From: DAIQRJ01 sp963708795
GTDB lineage: Bacteria > Actinomycetota > Actinomycetes > Propionibacteriales > DAIQRJ01
Assembly (NCBI GenBank): GCA_963708795.1
Contig: CAVPUH010000002.1
Coordinates: 1 to 64,000, forward strand
Length of the DNA stretch: 64,000 bases
Direction of reading: 5' to 3'
Position 1 is the first letter of the stretch. Each line of letters begins with the position of its first letter. The notes under the pieces were generated by a model. The model ran no database searches, was not told the DNA's origin, and worked only from the letters and a program-made list of their open reading frames with translations. A program made the position numbers and the translations under genes. Below, piece after piece: positions 35,828 through 44,713 of this stretch.

Positions 35828-37625
35828 ATGAGCGACACCCACCAGTTGACGCTGCCCGACGGCCGTGGCCTGACGATCGCCTGCCGTGACGCCGACGACC
35901 GGGCGGTCGGACGGTTCGCCGTCGAGCCGGCCGGTGGGACGGCGACGCTGACGTTGACCACAGCGGAGGCCACCGCGGCCACGATCACCGCCTCGTTCCC
36001 CCTCGACGGCGAGGTGACGTGGTGGACACCGTCGGGAGGCCACGGGCTCGGCCCGGACTGGGGTCAGGGCCGCGAGGCCCGATCCGTCCGCTCGGCGCCG
36101 GCCGGCGCGGCACTCGGGCCGGTCGGGGACCTCGCAGCGGTCGTCCTCGCGGCGTCGGCCAATGTCCGGCGCTGTGAACTCGACGGCGGTGTCCGCGAGG
36201 AGGACGGCACGTTCCGCATGCGGCTGGCCGTCCACGAGGTCGCGGTCGAGGACGGCCCCGACGTCGTCGCTCGTTTCGACGTCTCGGGCTCGACGCTGGC
36301 GAGTCGCCATGGCGGCGGTCACGGGCTGGTGGCAGGACCAGCTCGACGGCCGCGGCGACGGACTGGCCGCACGAGCGATCCCGCCGGTTCCCGACGCCGG
36401 CCGGTCGGCCGTGTTCTCGACCTGGTACGCCGAACACCAGGCGATCACCGCCGCGTCGGTCGAGACCCAGGCGCGGCTGGCCGCGGAGATCGGGCTGACG
36501 GGCATCATCGTCGACGACGGCTGGCAGACGACCGACCGCAACCGCGGCTTCGCGCACTGCGGCGACTGGGAGCCCAACCCGGAAACCTTCCCGGACATGG
36601 CCGCCCACGTCGCCGCCGTCCAGGCGACCGGGTTGAAGTACCTGCTCTGGTTCGGCGCCCCGCTCATCGGCAAGGACAGCGCGGCCTGGGACGAGCTCGA
36701 CGGCAAGCTGCTCGGGTACTCGCCCGGGTTGTCCGCCGGGATCGCCGATCCCCGATTCCCCGACGTGCGGTCCCTGCTCGTCGGCCGAATCGCTCGTGCC
36801 GTGCGGGAGTGGGGCGTGGACGGGCTGAAGATCGACTTCGTCGACTCGTGGGCCTCGTTCGACGCCCCCGACCGCGACGACGCCGCCGATGACGGTCGCG
36901 ACTGCTCGAGCGTCGACCTCGGAGCCGAGCGGTTCCTCGACGAGCTCGTGGCCACCGTCGAGGACATCCGCCCGGACGTCCTGATCGAGTTCCGCCAGTC
37001 CTACGTCGGGCCGCGGCTGTGGCGGTACGCGACGCTGCTGCGCGCGGGTGACTGTCCGGCCGACGCCGTCCAGAATCGCATGGCCACGTTGGATGTCCGG
37101 GTGCTCGCCGGTGACCGCGCCGTGCACGCCGACATGCTCATGTGGCACCCGGAGGCGAGTCCGGCCACGGCGGCGGCGCAGCTGACGGCGATCCTCTTCG
37201 CGGTTCCTCAGATCTCCGTCCGGCTGGACACGATCTCCGCCGTGCATCGCAGCGTGCTGACGTTCTGGCTCGACGTCACGCAGCGCTGGCGGCCGGTGCT
37301 CCAGCACGGTGTCCTGACGACCACCGGCTCGGCGCAGCGCTTCACCCAGGCGACGGCAGCCGACGAGGCCACCCGGTTCGTCGCGGCCTATGCCGACGGA
37401 CTGGTGGAGATCGAGGCCGACGACACACCTGAGCTGGTCCTCGTCAACGCCCGCGGAACGGTCGGTCTCGCGGCACGCGGCGTGATCGCCGGACCGGCAC
37501 GACTCGAGGTGCGCGACTGCACCGGTGCCGTCGTCAGCGACGCCGTGGTCGACGTCCCCGACGGCATCTGGTGGGTGCCGGTCCCGGTTCAGGGCCTGGC
37601 CGTCCTCACCCGCGAGCCGGTGTGA
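35828..37625 (+). CDS. alpha-galactosidase-like glycoside hydrolase (GH36/melibiase type), frame broken near 36300
   Basis: One gene of about 599 codons, split by a +1 shift. The N-terminal frame (ATG 35828) gives the beta-sandwich domain; the catalytic barrel follows in the next frame: VTGWWQDQLDGRGDGLAA, GLTGIIVDDGWQTTDRNRGF, WGVDGLKIDFVDSWASFDAP and EFRQSYVGPRLWRYATLLRA. KIDFVD carries the likely nucleophile Asp of clan GH-D. One extra base at about 36300-36310 (GCGAGTCGCC read as GCG-GTCGCC) would restore TLAVAMAAVTGWW. It would release alpha-galactosyl or related sugars inside the cell. The break may be real or an error. Confidence 0.75.
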
Positions 37626-37693
37626 CGGGCTGCACGAGCACCAGGTGACATTCGTCGTGTCCACGGGTGGGCAGGCGGTGGCACGATCAGGAC

Positions 37694-38197
37694 ATGGCAC
37701 CCGATCCGAACATTCGCTGCTCCGACGCGGATCGTGAGGCGGTCGCCCAACAGCTGCGTGATCACTACGCCGCCGGGCGGCTCACCCTCGACGAGTTCGA
37801 CGAGCGGACGACGACGACGTACGCCGCCAAGACCTTCGGCGACCTCGATGGCCTGTTGACCGACCTGCCCGCCCTCGCGGTGGAACCGGCAGCTCCGAAG
37901 CCGTCCGTCGAGCCGGTACGTGCCTCGGCGTCGGACCGGGTCGAGAACTTCCGCGCGTTCGTCGCCCCGGCCTCCGCGTGGATCGCGGTGAGCATGGTCT
38001 GCACGCTGCTGTGGGCGGCCGGCGACAACAAGGGCGGGTTCTGGCCGATCTGGGTGATCGGCCCCTGGGGCGTGATGATGGTGCTGCGCTGGCTGCACGG
38101 CGGCAACAACCACGACCGCCGCGCGATGATCGAGCGCAGGATGGCCGAAGACGAGGCGCGCCGTCAAGCAATTCGGGACAATCGCCGCGGTAGTTGA
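37694..38197 (+). CDS. DUF1707 domain membrane protein (first of a tandem pair)
   Basis: A 167-residue protein from the ATG at 37694. The N-terminal DUF1707 motif is IRCSDADREAVAQQLRDHYA, with GRLTLDEFDERTTTTYAAKT (about residues 7-46). Two membrane helices follow (WIAVSMVCTLLWAAG, FWPIWVIGPWGVMMVL) and a charged tail. DUF1707 is an actinobacterial domain of unknown function, often in membrane or regulatory proteins. The next gene is a paralogue, and both starts are preceded by the same CGGTGGCACGATC box. Confidence 0.85.
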   Translation: MAPDPNIRCSDADREAVAQQLRDHYAAGRLTLDEFDERTTTTYAAKTFGDLDGLLTDLPALAVEPAAPKPSVEPVRASASDRVENFRAFVAPASAWIAVSMVCTLLWAAGDNKGGFWPIWVIGPWGVMMVLRWLHGGNNHDRRAMIERRMAEDEARRQAIRDNRRGS

Positions 38198-38283
38198 CAA
38201 CTCGCGACGTAGCGCGCGAATCGATACCGACCGGTAACCCGCCAGACCTGGCACATTCGCAGGACGGTGGCACGATCGGAAAC

Positions 38284-38742
38284 GTGCGCACGGATCACCG
38301 GCTGCGATGCAGCGACGCCGATCGGGACGAGACAGTCGAGCAGCTACGGGACCACATGGCTGCCGGCCGTCTCACCATGCACGAGTTCGACGAACGGTCG
38401 ACGGTGGCGCTGGACGCCCGCACGATCGGTCAACTCGCCAAACTCCTCGACGACCTGCCGCCGGTCGAGGAAGGCGTCCCCGAGCCGGAGGGGCTGACCT
38501 TCGTCCAGACCCTGGTCGACGCCCGGTCCAACTTCGCGTACGCCAGCGGCTGGCTCGCGATGAGCTTCGTGTGCACCGTCCTGTGGGGCCTCACGTCGTT
38601 GCACCACGGCGCGCTGTACTGGTTCTGGCCGCTGTTCGTCATCGCGCCGTGGGGCGCGATCCTGCTCGCACGGACGTTGACCGGCACCGTGCGGCCGCCG
38701 AAGCGCTGGTACTACGGCAACAAGCCCTTCGACTGGATGTGA
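38284..38742 (+). CDS. DUF1707 domain membrane protein (second of a tandem pair)
   Basis: A 152-residue paralogue of the preceding gene from the GTG at 38284. LRCSDADRDETVEQLRDHMA and GRLTMHEFDERSTVALDART give the DUF1707 domain; WLAMSFVCTVLWGLTSL and FWPLFVIAPWGAILLARTL are two membrane helices. Layout and sequence show a local duplication. The shared upstream box CGGTGGCACGATC lies 16-18 nt before both start codons. Function unknown. Confidence 0.85.
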   Translation: MRTDHRLRCSDADRDETVEQLRDHMAAGRLTMHEFDERSTVALDARTIGQLAKLLDDLPPVEEGVPEPEGLTFVQTLVDARSNFAYASGWLAMSFVCTVLWGLTSLHHGALYWFWPLFVIAPWGAILLARTLTGTVRPPKRWYYGNKPFDWM

Positions 38743-38773
38743 GCACCGGCCGGTCGGGGCCCAAGCTGCTCGG

Positions 38774-40159
38774 TCAGACCGAGCCGTTCGACCCGATCTC
38801 GCCGAGCAGGTCCTGACGCGTCAGTACCCCGGTCGGGCGGCCGTCGTCGAGCACCATGAGCGCGTCGTTGTGTTCGAGGATGACCACCGCGGCCGACACC
38901 GGCTCACCGGCGCCCAGCGACGGCAGCGCGGCGTCCATGTGCTTCTCCACCGGGTCCGCGAGCTTGGCCACGCCGGTGAACAGGGCATCGAGCAGGCTCT
39001 TCTCGCTCACACTGCCCGTGACCTCGGCCGCCATCACCGGGGGTTCCGCCCGGACCACCGGCATCTGCGACACCCCGTACTCACGCAGGATCCCGACCGC
39101 GTCGGCGATCGTCTCGTTCGGGTGGGTGTGGACCAGGGCGGGGAGGTCGCCGGACTTCTTGCGCAACACCTCGCCGATCGTCCGGTCGGCCGCGCCGGCG
39201 CGGGTCAGGAAGCCGAACCTGGCCAGCCACTCGTCGTCGAAGATCTTGGTGAGGTAGCCGCGACCGCCGTCCGGCAGGAGGACGACGATGACCGCGTCGG
39301 GGTCGGCGACCTCCTCAGCCAGCCGGAGTGCAGCCGCCGCGGCCATGCCCGACGAGCCGCCGACGAGCATGCCCTCCTCGCGAGCGAGCCGGCGGGTGAG
39401 GGCGAAGGAGGCCGCATCGCTCACTTCGATGACGCGATCGCAGATCGTGCGGTCGTACGTGTCGGGCCAGAAGTCCTCACCGACACCCTCGACCAGGTAC
39501 GGCCGCCCGGTACCGCCGGAGTAGACCGAACCGGCCGGGTCTGCCCCGATGATCTGCACCGCACCCCCTGACACCTCTTTGAGGTAGCGGCCGGTGCCGC
39601 TGATGGTGCCGCCCGTGCCGATACCCGCGACGAAGTGGGTGATCCGGCCATCGGTCTGCTTCCAGATCTCGGGACCCGTGGACTCGTAGTGACTGGCCGG
39701 GTTGTTCGGGTTGGCGTACTGGTTGGGCTTCCAGGCACCGTCGATCTCGCGGACGAGCCGGTCGGAGACCGAGTAGTAGGAATCCGGGTGGTCGGGCTCG
39801 ACCGCGGTCGGGCAGACGACGACCTCCGCACCGTAGGCGCGGAGGACGTTGCGCTTGTCCTCGCTCACCTTGTCCGGGCAGACGAACACGCAGTGGTAGC
39901 CCCGCCGCTGGGCGACCAGAGCGAGTCCGACGCCGGTGTTGCCCGACGTCGGCTCGACGATGGTCCCGCCCGGCTTCAGGAGCCCGTCACGTTCGGCGGC
40001 CTCGATCATCTTCGCGGCGATCCGGTCCTTCACCGACCCGCCGGGGTTCATGTACTCGACCTTGGCGAGCACGAGCGGCCCCGACTCGGCACTGACTACG
40101 CCGAGTCGGACGAGCGGGGTGTTGCCGACGAGATCGAGCAGCGATTCCACGTAGTCCAC
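38774..40159 (-). CDS. cbs: cystathionine beta-synthase with C-terminal CBS domain pair
   Basis: A 461-residue PLP enzyme from the ATG at 40159, condensing serine (or acetylserine) and homocysteine to cystathionine. The PLP lysine is in EYMNPGGSVKDRIAAKM (about residue 44), the Asn/Ser loop is EPTSGNTGVGLALVA, and GIGTGGTISGTGRYLK binds phosphate. The C-terminal 120 residues form two CBS motifs (LPALVHTHPNETIADAVGIL, ALMVLDDGRPTGVLTRQDLL), the form seen in mycobacterial Cbs. Together with metB it gives transsulfuration in both directions. Confidence 0.93.
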   Translation of the reverse strand: MDYVESLLDLVGNTPLVRLGVVSAESGPLVLAKVEYMNPGGSVKDRIAAKMIEAAERDGLLKPGGTIVEPTSGNTGVGLALVAQRRGYHCVFVCPDKVSEDKRNVLRAYGAEVVVCPTAVEPDHPDSYYSVSDRLVREIDGAWKPNQYANPNNPASHYESTGPEIWKQTDGRITHFVAGIGTGGTISGTGRYLKEVSGGAVQIIGADPAGSVYSGGTGRPYLVEGVGEDFWPDTYDRTICDRVIEVSDAASFALTRRLAREEGMLVGGSSGMAAAAALRLAEEVADPDAVIVVLLPDGGRGYLTKIFDDEWLARFGFLTRAGAADRTIGEVLRKKSGDLPALVHTHPNETIADAVGILREYGVSQMPVVRAEPPVMAAEVTGSVSEKSLLDALFTGVAKLADPVEKHMDAALPSLGAGEPVSAAVVILEHNDALMVLDDGRPTGVLTRQDLLGEIGSNGSV

Positions 40160-40245
40160 GCGGTGATTCTGCTACGCCCCGCCGACTTCGGGTGCACGAA
40201 CCCAGCCGGGGTGGGCGTGACCGCTCCCGCTCCCGGGATGTCGAC

Positions 40246-41043
40246 TCAGTTGCGGAGGATGGAGATGAGCCGCAGGAACTCCATGTACAGCCAGACGAGC
40301 GTGACGGTCAGGCCGAACGCCGCAGTCCAGGCGTACCGCTGGTCGAGCCCGGCTTTCACGGCGCGGTCGACGTAGTCGAAGTCCAGGAGCAGGTTCACCG
40401 CGGCGAGCCCGGCGCCGACGAGGGTCAGCACGAGGTCGAGGGCGCCGAAGTCGAAGCCGGCTCCCCACAGCCCGGTCGCCGCCAGGACGAAGAGCAGCAG
40501 CCGGGTGAGGACGAAGCCCACGGTGACCGCGATGACGATCTGCACCATCCGGCTGGTGACCTTGACGATCCGGAAGGCGTAGAGCGCGAGGACGACGGCT
40601 GCCGTGCAGACGGTGGCCAGGATCGCCTGGGTGACCACGCCGTCGGCGTACTGGCTGAACGCCTTGCTGACCAGGCCGACGAGAACACCCTCGACCGCGG
40701 CGAAGCCGAGCAGCACGACCGGGTTCGTGACCTGCTTGAGGGAGATGACGAACGAAAGGGCCAATGCTCCGAGGAACGCTCCGAACCAGAGCACGTTGCT
40801 GACCGGGACGACGCTCCAGACGACGGCACCGACGGCGACGACCACGGCGAGCATCAGGGCGGTCCGCACGACCACGTCCTCGAGGCTGATCGGCCGGGAC
40901 GGCCGGTCGTCGCGGGTGCGGGTGACGGCCCCGGAGCCCGATCGCCGGGTCGGTCCGGACGCCGGCCGTGGCGCCCAGCTGGACGCGGTTCGTGCCGACG
41001 GGTCGGACAGCCTGGTGAGGACGGGGTTCGTCTGACGGGCCAT
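40246..41043 (-). CDS. BAX inhibitor-1/YccA family membrane protein
   Basis: A 265-residue protein from the ATG at 41043 (AGGAG upstream). A 55-residue basic cytoplasmic N-terminus is followed by seven membrane helices, including LWFGAFLGALALSFVISLKQ, VLLGFAAVEGVLVGLVSKAF and AWTAAFGLTVTLVWLYMEFL. The C-terminal YMEFLRLISIL is the hallmark of the actinobacterial BI-1 branch. Bacterial BI-1 proteins are pH-sensitive calcium leak channels; the role here is unknown. It is divergent from the ribosomal-protection gene. Confidence 0.88.
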   Translation of the reverse strand: MARQTNPVLTRLSDPSARTASSWAPRPASGPTRRSGSGAVTRTRDDRPSRPISLEDVVVRTALMLAVVVAVGAVVWSVVPVSNVLWFGAFLGALALSFVISLKQVTNPVVLLGFAAVEGVLVGLVSKAFSQYADGVVTQAILATVCTAAVVLALYAFRIVKVTSRMVQIVIAVTVGFVLTRLLLFVLAATGLWGAGFDFGALDLVLTLVGAGLAAVNLLLDFDYVDRAVKAGLDQRYAWTAAFGLTVTLVWLYMEFLRLISILRN

Positions 41044-41256
41044 GGTCGCTCTCCTTCGCGCGGCGTCGCGCTCACGGTGGACCGACAGACTAGCCATCGA
41101 CAGCGAGTGCCAGGACCGTTCGACGGCGATCGCGACAGGTAGCCCGACCCCTTATTCGGCTGACCCACCTGCACAGGCCGGTGTAGCGTCCGAACGGCGA
41201 CCGCCGGGTTGGTGGACGCGGCCACGCCCGGCACCACACCAGCGACGGAGACCACC

Positions 41257-41364
41257 ATGCGCGAGGCATTCGGACCACCCCAGCACCAGCGTCCGAACCT
41301 CTCCGCGGGAGCGTCCGTCCACCATGTCCACGATCACGCCGTCCGAAACCTCCGTCGCGCCTGA
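41257..41364 (+). CDS. small upstream ORF overlapping the start of the ribosomal-protection gene
   Basis: A 35-codon ORF from the ATG at 41257, with GGAG at 41247-41250 as ribosome site. It begins MREAFGPPQHQRPNL and ends in a TGA at 41362-41364, 41 nt inside the tetracycline-protection gene (ATG 41324), in another frame. The main start has only a distant GGGAG, so it may depend on ribosomes leaving the uORF. The 11-mer AGCGTCCGAAC occurs at 41185-41195 and again at 41288-41298 within the uORF. No protein family is recognisable; it looks like a control element. Confidence 0.45.
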   Translation: MREAFGPPQHQRPNLSAGASVHHVHDHAVRNLRRA

Positions 41365-43363
41365 CCCGAGCACGCCTCGGGGCCGGCCCGGCCGCCACCT
41401 CAATCTCGGCATCGTCGCCCACGTCGACGCCGGGAAGACCAGCCTCACCGAACGACTGCTGTACGAGACCGGTGTCATCGATCACATCGGGCGGGTCGAT
41501 GCAGGCGACACCCAGACCGACACCGACGACATCGAACGGCAACGGGGCATCACCATCCGGTCGGCCGTCGTCGCATTCCACCTCGACGACCTCGCCGTCA
41601 ACCTGATCGACACCCCCGGCCACGCGGACTTCATCGCGGAGGTCGAGCGCGCCCTGCGGGTCCTCGACGGTGCCGTGCTCGTGATCTCGGCGGTCGAAGG
41701 CGTCCAGGCCCAGACCCGGCTCCTCATGCGCGCACTGCGTCGGATGCAGATCCCGACGTTGCTCTTCGTGAACAAGGTCGATCGCTCCCTGGCCCGCCCG
41801 GTTCAGGTGACCGATGACATCCGCCGTGCGCTCACGCCGTACGCCGTGCGGATGAGCGACATCGCATCAGCGGGGACCGTCGCCGCCGCAGCCCCCGCCC
41901 GGTCGTTCGCCGACCCGGCCTTCGTCGACGAACTCGTGGAGGTACTCGGCGAGAGCGACGACGCGCTGCTGGCGCGTTGGCTGGAGCAGCCGGAGCTGGT
42001 GTCGACGCACGAGCGGCGACGTGTCCTCGCGGACCGGGTCCGGGCGAGCACGGCTCATCCGGTTTATTTCGGTTCCGCGATCACCGGCGCGGGTGTTCCC
42101 GAGGTGATGGCCGCGATCCGGGACTGGCTCGCCCCACCCGAGGATGAACGGGGCCGGGACGACGGCGAGCACGACCTGCGGGGCACGGTCTTCAAGATCG
42201 TCCGGGAGCGCTCCGGCGAGAAGGTCGCGTACGTGCGTGTGCGCTCCGGAGTCGTGGCGCTGCGCCAGCGTGTCGAGCTGTACCGACGGTCCGGCGGCGA
42301 CATCGCGTCCGACAGCGAGGTGGTCACGTCGGTGGCGGTCCTCACCCAGGGCACGGACACCCGGAGACGAGCCGCACGCGCCGGCGAGATCGCGTTGGTC
42401 GGTGGCCTTCGCAGTGCCCGGATCGGCGATCAGCTCGGCAGCCCGGACGGGCTCGAAGACCTGGAGCACCTCTCGCTGCCAGGGCTCGAGACGGTTGTCA
42501 CGCCCGATGAATCGGATCGGACGGCCGTGCATGATGCGCTCGCCGTGATCGCCGAGCAGGACCCGCTCATCGACCTGAGAGTGGGCGCCGAAGGCGAGCT
42601 GGCAGTCAGCCTGTACGGCGAGGTGCAGAAAGAGGTCCTGCGCGAGCAGTTGCTCCGCGACCACCGGGTGAGCGCGGAGTTCTCCCGCACCCGCACGGTG
42701 TTCATCGAGCGGGTGGACGGCGTGGGCGAGGCCCTGGCCGAGTACGGCAGCTCGGGCTTCGAGGCGGGCGTCGGGCTGCGGGTCGAACCGGCGCCGGTGG
42801 GCAGCGGCATCGGGTACCGGCTGGAGGTCGACCTCGGCAGTCTGCTCCTGTCGTTCCACACGGCTATCGAGGAGACCGTTCGCGCCGGGCTGCAGCAGGG
42901 CCTCGCCGGCTGGCGGATTCCCGACGCGACGGTCGTTCTGACGCACACCGCCTACGACTCGGTCGGCAGCACCGCCGGCGACTTCCGCAAACAGACGCCA
43001 CTTGTCTTGTTCGCCGCCCTCGCCCTCGCGGGCACCACCGTGTGCGAGCCGATGTCGAGATTCGACCTGACGGCACCGGCAACCGCGATCAGCGTCCTGA
43101 TGCGCACGCTTCTCGACCTCGATGCGACGCTCGGCGAGCCGGAGGTAGGGACGACCTCGCTTCGGCTCGTCGGAGACGTCCCGACCGAACGCGTCCACGA
43201 GCTCGGTCAGTTGCTGCCCGGGCTGACGAGCGGTGAGGGACTGCTGACAACCGGGCCCAGCGGCTTCCGTCCGCTGCGGCACGGACGACCGGCCCGTGCC
43301 CGGACCGACGGGAACCCGCTCGATCCGCAGGAGTACCTACGACACCTGCGGCAGCGTGGGTGA
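41324..43363 (+). CDS. tetracycline resistance ribosomal protection protein (TetM/OtrA-like EF-G paralogue)
   Basis: A 679-residue translational GTPase from the ATG at 41324. It would dislodge tetracycline from the ribosome using GTP. The G motifs are all present: G1 AHVDAGKTSLTERLL (about residues 33-47), the switch II DTPGHADF, G4 FVNKVDRSLARP, and QRGITIRSAVVAFHLDDLAV with the effector loop. Domain order follows EF-G, and the C-terminal domain IV (TAYDSVGSTAGDFRKQTPLV, about residue 550) matches TetM/OtrA rather than EF-G. Length fits OtrA-like chromosomal proteins of actinomycetes, so it may be self-protection or a housekeeping paralogue. A uORF overlaps its start. Confidence 0.85.
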   Translation: MSTITPSETSVAPDPSTPRGRPGRHLNLGIVAHVDAGKTSLTERLLYETGVIDHIGRVDAGDTQTDTDDIERQRGITIRSAVVAFHLDDLAVNLIDTPGHADFIAEVERALRVLDGAVLVISAVEGVQAQTRLLMRALRRMQIPTLLFVNKVDRSLARPVQVTDDIRRALTPYAVRMSDIASAGTVAAAAPARSFADPAFVDELVEVLGESDDALLARWLEQPELVSTHERRRVLADRVRASTAHPVYFGSAITGAGVPEVMAAIRDWLAPPEDERGRDDGEHDLRGTVFKIVRERSGEKVAYVRVRSGVVALRQRVELYRRSGGDIASDSEVVTSVAVLTQGTDTRRRAARAGEIALVGGLRSARIGDQLGSPDGLEDLEHLSLPGLETVVTPDESDRTAVHDALAVIAEQDPLIDLRVGAEGELAVSLYGEVQKEVLREQLLRDHRVSAEFSRTRTVFIERVDGVGEALAEYGSSGFEAGVGLRVEPAPVGSGIGYRLEVDLGSLLLSFHTAIEETVRAGLQQGLAGWRIPDATVVLTHTAYDSVGSTAGDFRKQTPLVLFAALALAGTTVCEPMSRFDLTAPATAISVLMRTLLDLDATLGEPEVGTTSLRLVGDVPTERVHELGQLLPGLTSGEGLLTTGPSGFRPLRHGRPARARTDGNPLDPQEYLRHLRQRG

Positions 43364-43421
43364 CGCCATCATCGGTCGTCCGGCTGACCGGCCAAGCCGT
43401 GGAGGAGCAGGTCGGTGAACA

Positions 43422-44282
43422 CTAGAAGAGATCGCCGTGACCCAGGGCCACCAGGTTGTCGTAGGAGGTCTGGAGGGCCTCCCACACCGTCGCGCCGTAG
43501 AGCTCGTCCTGCTCGACCAGCAGGTACTCGGCGCCGGCATCGATGCTGTGCGGGATGATCGAGGCGAAATCGAGATTGCCCTCGCCCACCTCGGCGAACT
43601 GCACGATGTTGCCGAAGTGGGTGCGCCACCCGGCGGTGTCACCGGCCTCGAGCAGGTCGAACGCCTCCGCCGGGAGCTGGCCGATCCGGTAGTCCTTGAG
43701 ATGGATCATCGCGGCCCGGCCGGCGTACTGGTCGATGACGCGGACCGGATCCATGCCGCCCCGGGCCACCCAGTGCACGTCGATCTCGAGCCCGACCGCC
43801 GGCGAGGTGTCCGCGATGATGTCGAGGAGGAATCGTCCGTCGTACTTGGTGAACTCGACGTGGTGATTGTGGTAGTACAGCCCGATCCCGTGCTCGGCCA
43901 GGCGTTCGGCGTAGTCGTTGGCCCGCTTGGTGAAGTCGAGCAGCGTGTCCATCGAGCGGAGCGAGAGCATCGGCAGCATCCCGATCCGCAGCAGCCTGGC
44001 GTCCAGGCGCTTGGCGTTGGCCACGATGGTGTCGAACTCGACGTCGAGTGAGGCGTTCGCCGCCCCGACCGGCGCATCGAGTGCGACCGACAGCGACGCG
44101 ATGTCGAGGCCGAGTTCACCGCGCGCACGATCGAGATCGGCGAGGTTCTCCGGACTCAACGGGATCTGTGACATCTCGACCGCGTGGTAGCCGATCTCAC
44201 TCATCCTGCGCAGCGTCTCGTACCCGCCGAGTTCGGCGAAGCTGTTCTTCAGCATCATCGCCTGTACGCCGATGGTGGCCAT
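43422..44282 (-). CDS. sugar phosphate isomerase/epimerase (xylose isomerase-like TIM barrel)
   Basis: A 286-residue protein from the ATG at 44282. It belongs to the AP-endonuclease-2/IolE-like TIM-barrel family. Metal-binding positions are visible in GLYYHNHHVEFTKYDGRFLL (about residues 138-157), GLEIDVHWVARGGMDP and MIHLKDYRIGQLPAEAF, with the terminal VEQDELYGATVWEALQTSYD. It probably isomerises or epimerises a sugar or inositol derivative; the substrate is unknown. It is divergent from the accessory block that starts at 44.4 kb. Confidence 0.82.
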   Translation of the reverse strand: MATIGVQAMMLKNSFAELGGYETLRRMSEIGYHAVEMSQIPLSPENLADLDRARGELGLDIASLSVALDAPVGAANASLDVEFDTIVANAKRLDARLLRIGMLPMLSLRSMDTLLDFTKRANDYAERLAEHGIGLYYHNHHVEFTKYDGRFLLDIIADTSPAVGLEIDVHWVARGGMDPVRVIDQYAGRAAMIHLKDYRIGQLPAEAFDLLEAGDTAGWRTHFGNIVQFAEVGEGNLDFASIIPHSIDAGAEYLLVEQDELYGATVWEALQTSYDNLVALGHGDLF

Positions 44283-44713
44283 GGATCCGTCTCCTCGGGT
44301 TCGCGGTTGCCGACTCTGGCAGCCTAGACAGACCGACAGCCCCGATGGCAATCGGTTGTCGTGCGTGGCCAACCGTGGTCGCCCTCCCCCAGCATCCCGG
44401 TCAGTGCGACGGCTGGGCCGCCGGGGCGCCGGAACCACTCCTGACGGTCACGTCCGATGCGTTTCGCAACTGGGACAAAGCGCTGTTGTTCGCACGCTCC
44501 GCATGAAATGCCGGTGAACGTGACAGTTGACGGATTGACGACAAATCAGACACCCATAATGGGCGTTTCTGAACCGATTTGACATTTATTGTGGCAGCCA
44601 TTTCTGAGCAAAGAATGCAATGCAGATCACGACCTTCCGGCTGTTTCGAGTTCGGAATCACCACTACTGTTCCACCCGGAGTCACCACCTGATCACGCAA
44701 CCGGAAGAGAGTC
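44283..44713. other. 431-bp gene-free spacer, AT-rich, with a candidate promoter
   Basis: No supported gene lies here. Positions 44515-44700 are markedly more AT-rich than the rest of the window and mark the left edge of the accessory block. A TTGACG at 44535-44540, 16 bp before TAATGG at 44557-44562, is a fair promoter for the beta-helix gene, which would give a leader of about 145 nt or more. A second TTGACA lies near 44578-44583. Confidence 0.45.

Noticed and set aside
41324..43363. Housekeeping elongation factor G (fusA)
   Set aside because: Length, the domain IV region and the diverged effector loop fit TetM/OtrA-type proteins, and no rpsL/rpsG/tuf neighbours are present.
44283..44713. 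A riboswitch or other structured RNA in the AT-rich spacer
   Set aside because: No known riboswitch core sequence or long stable stem was found; only promoter-like hexamers.
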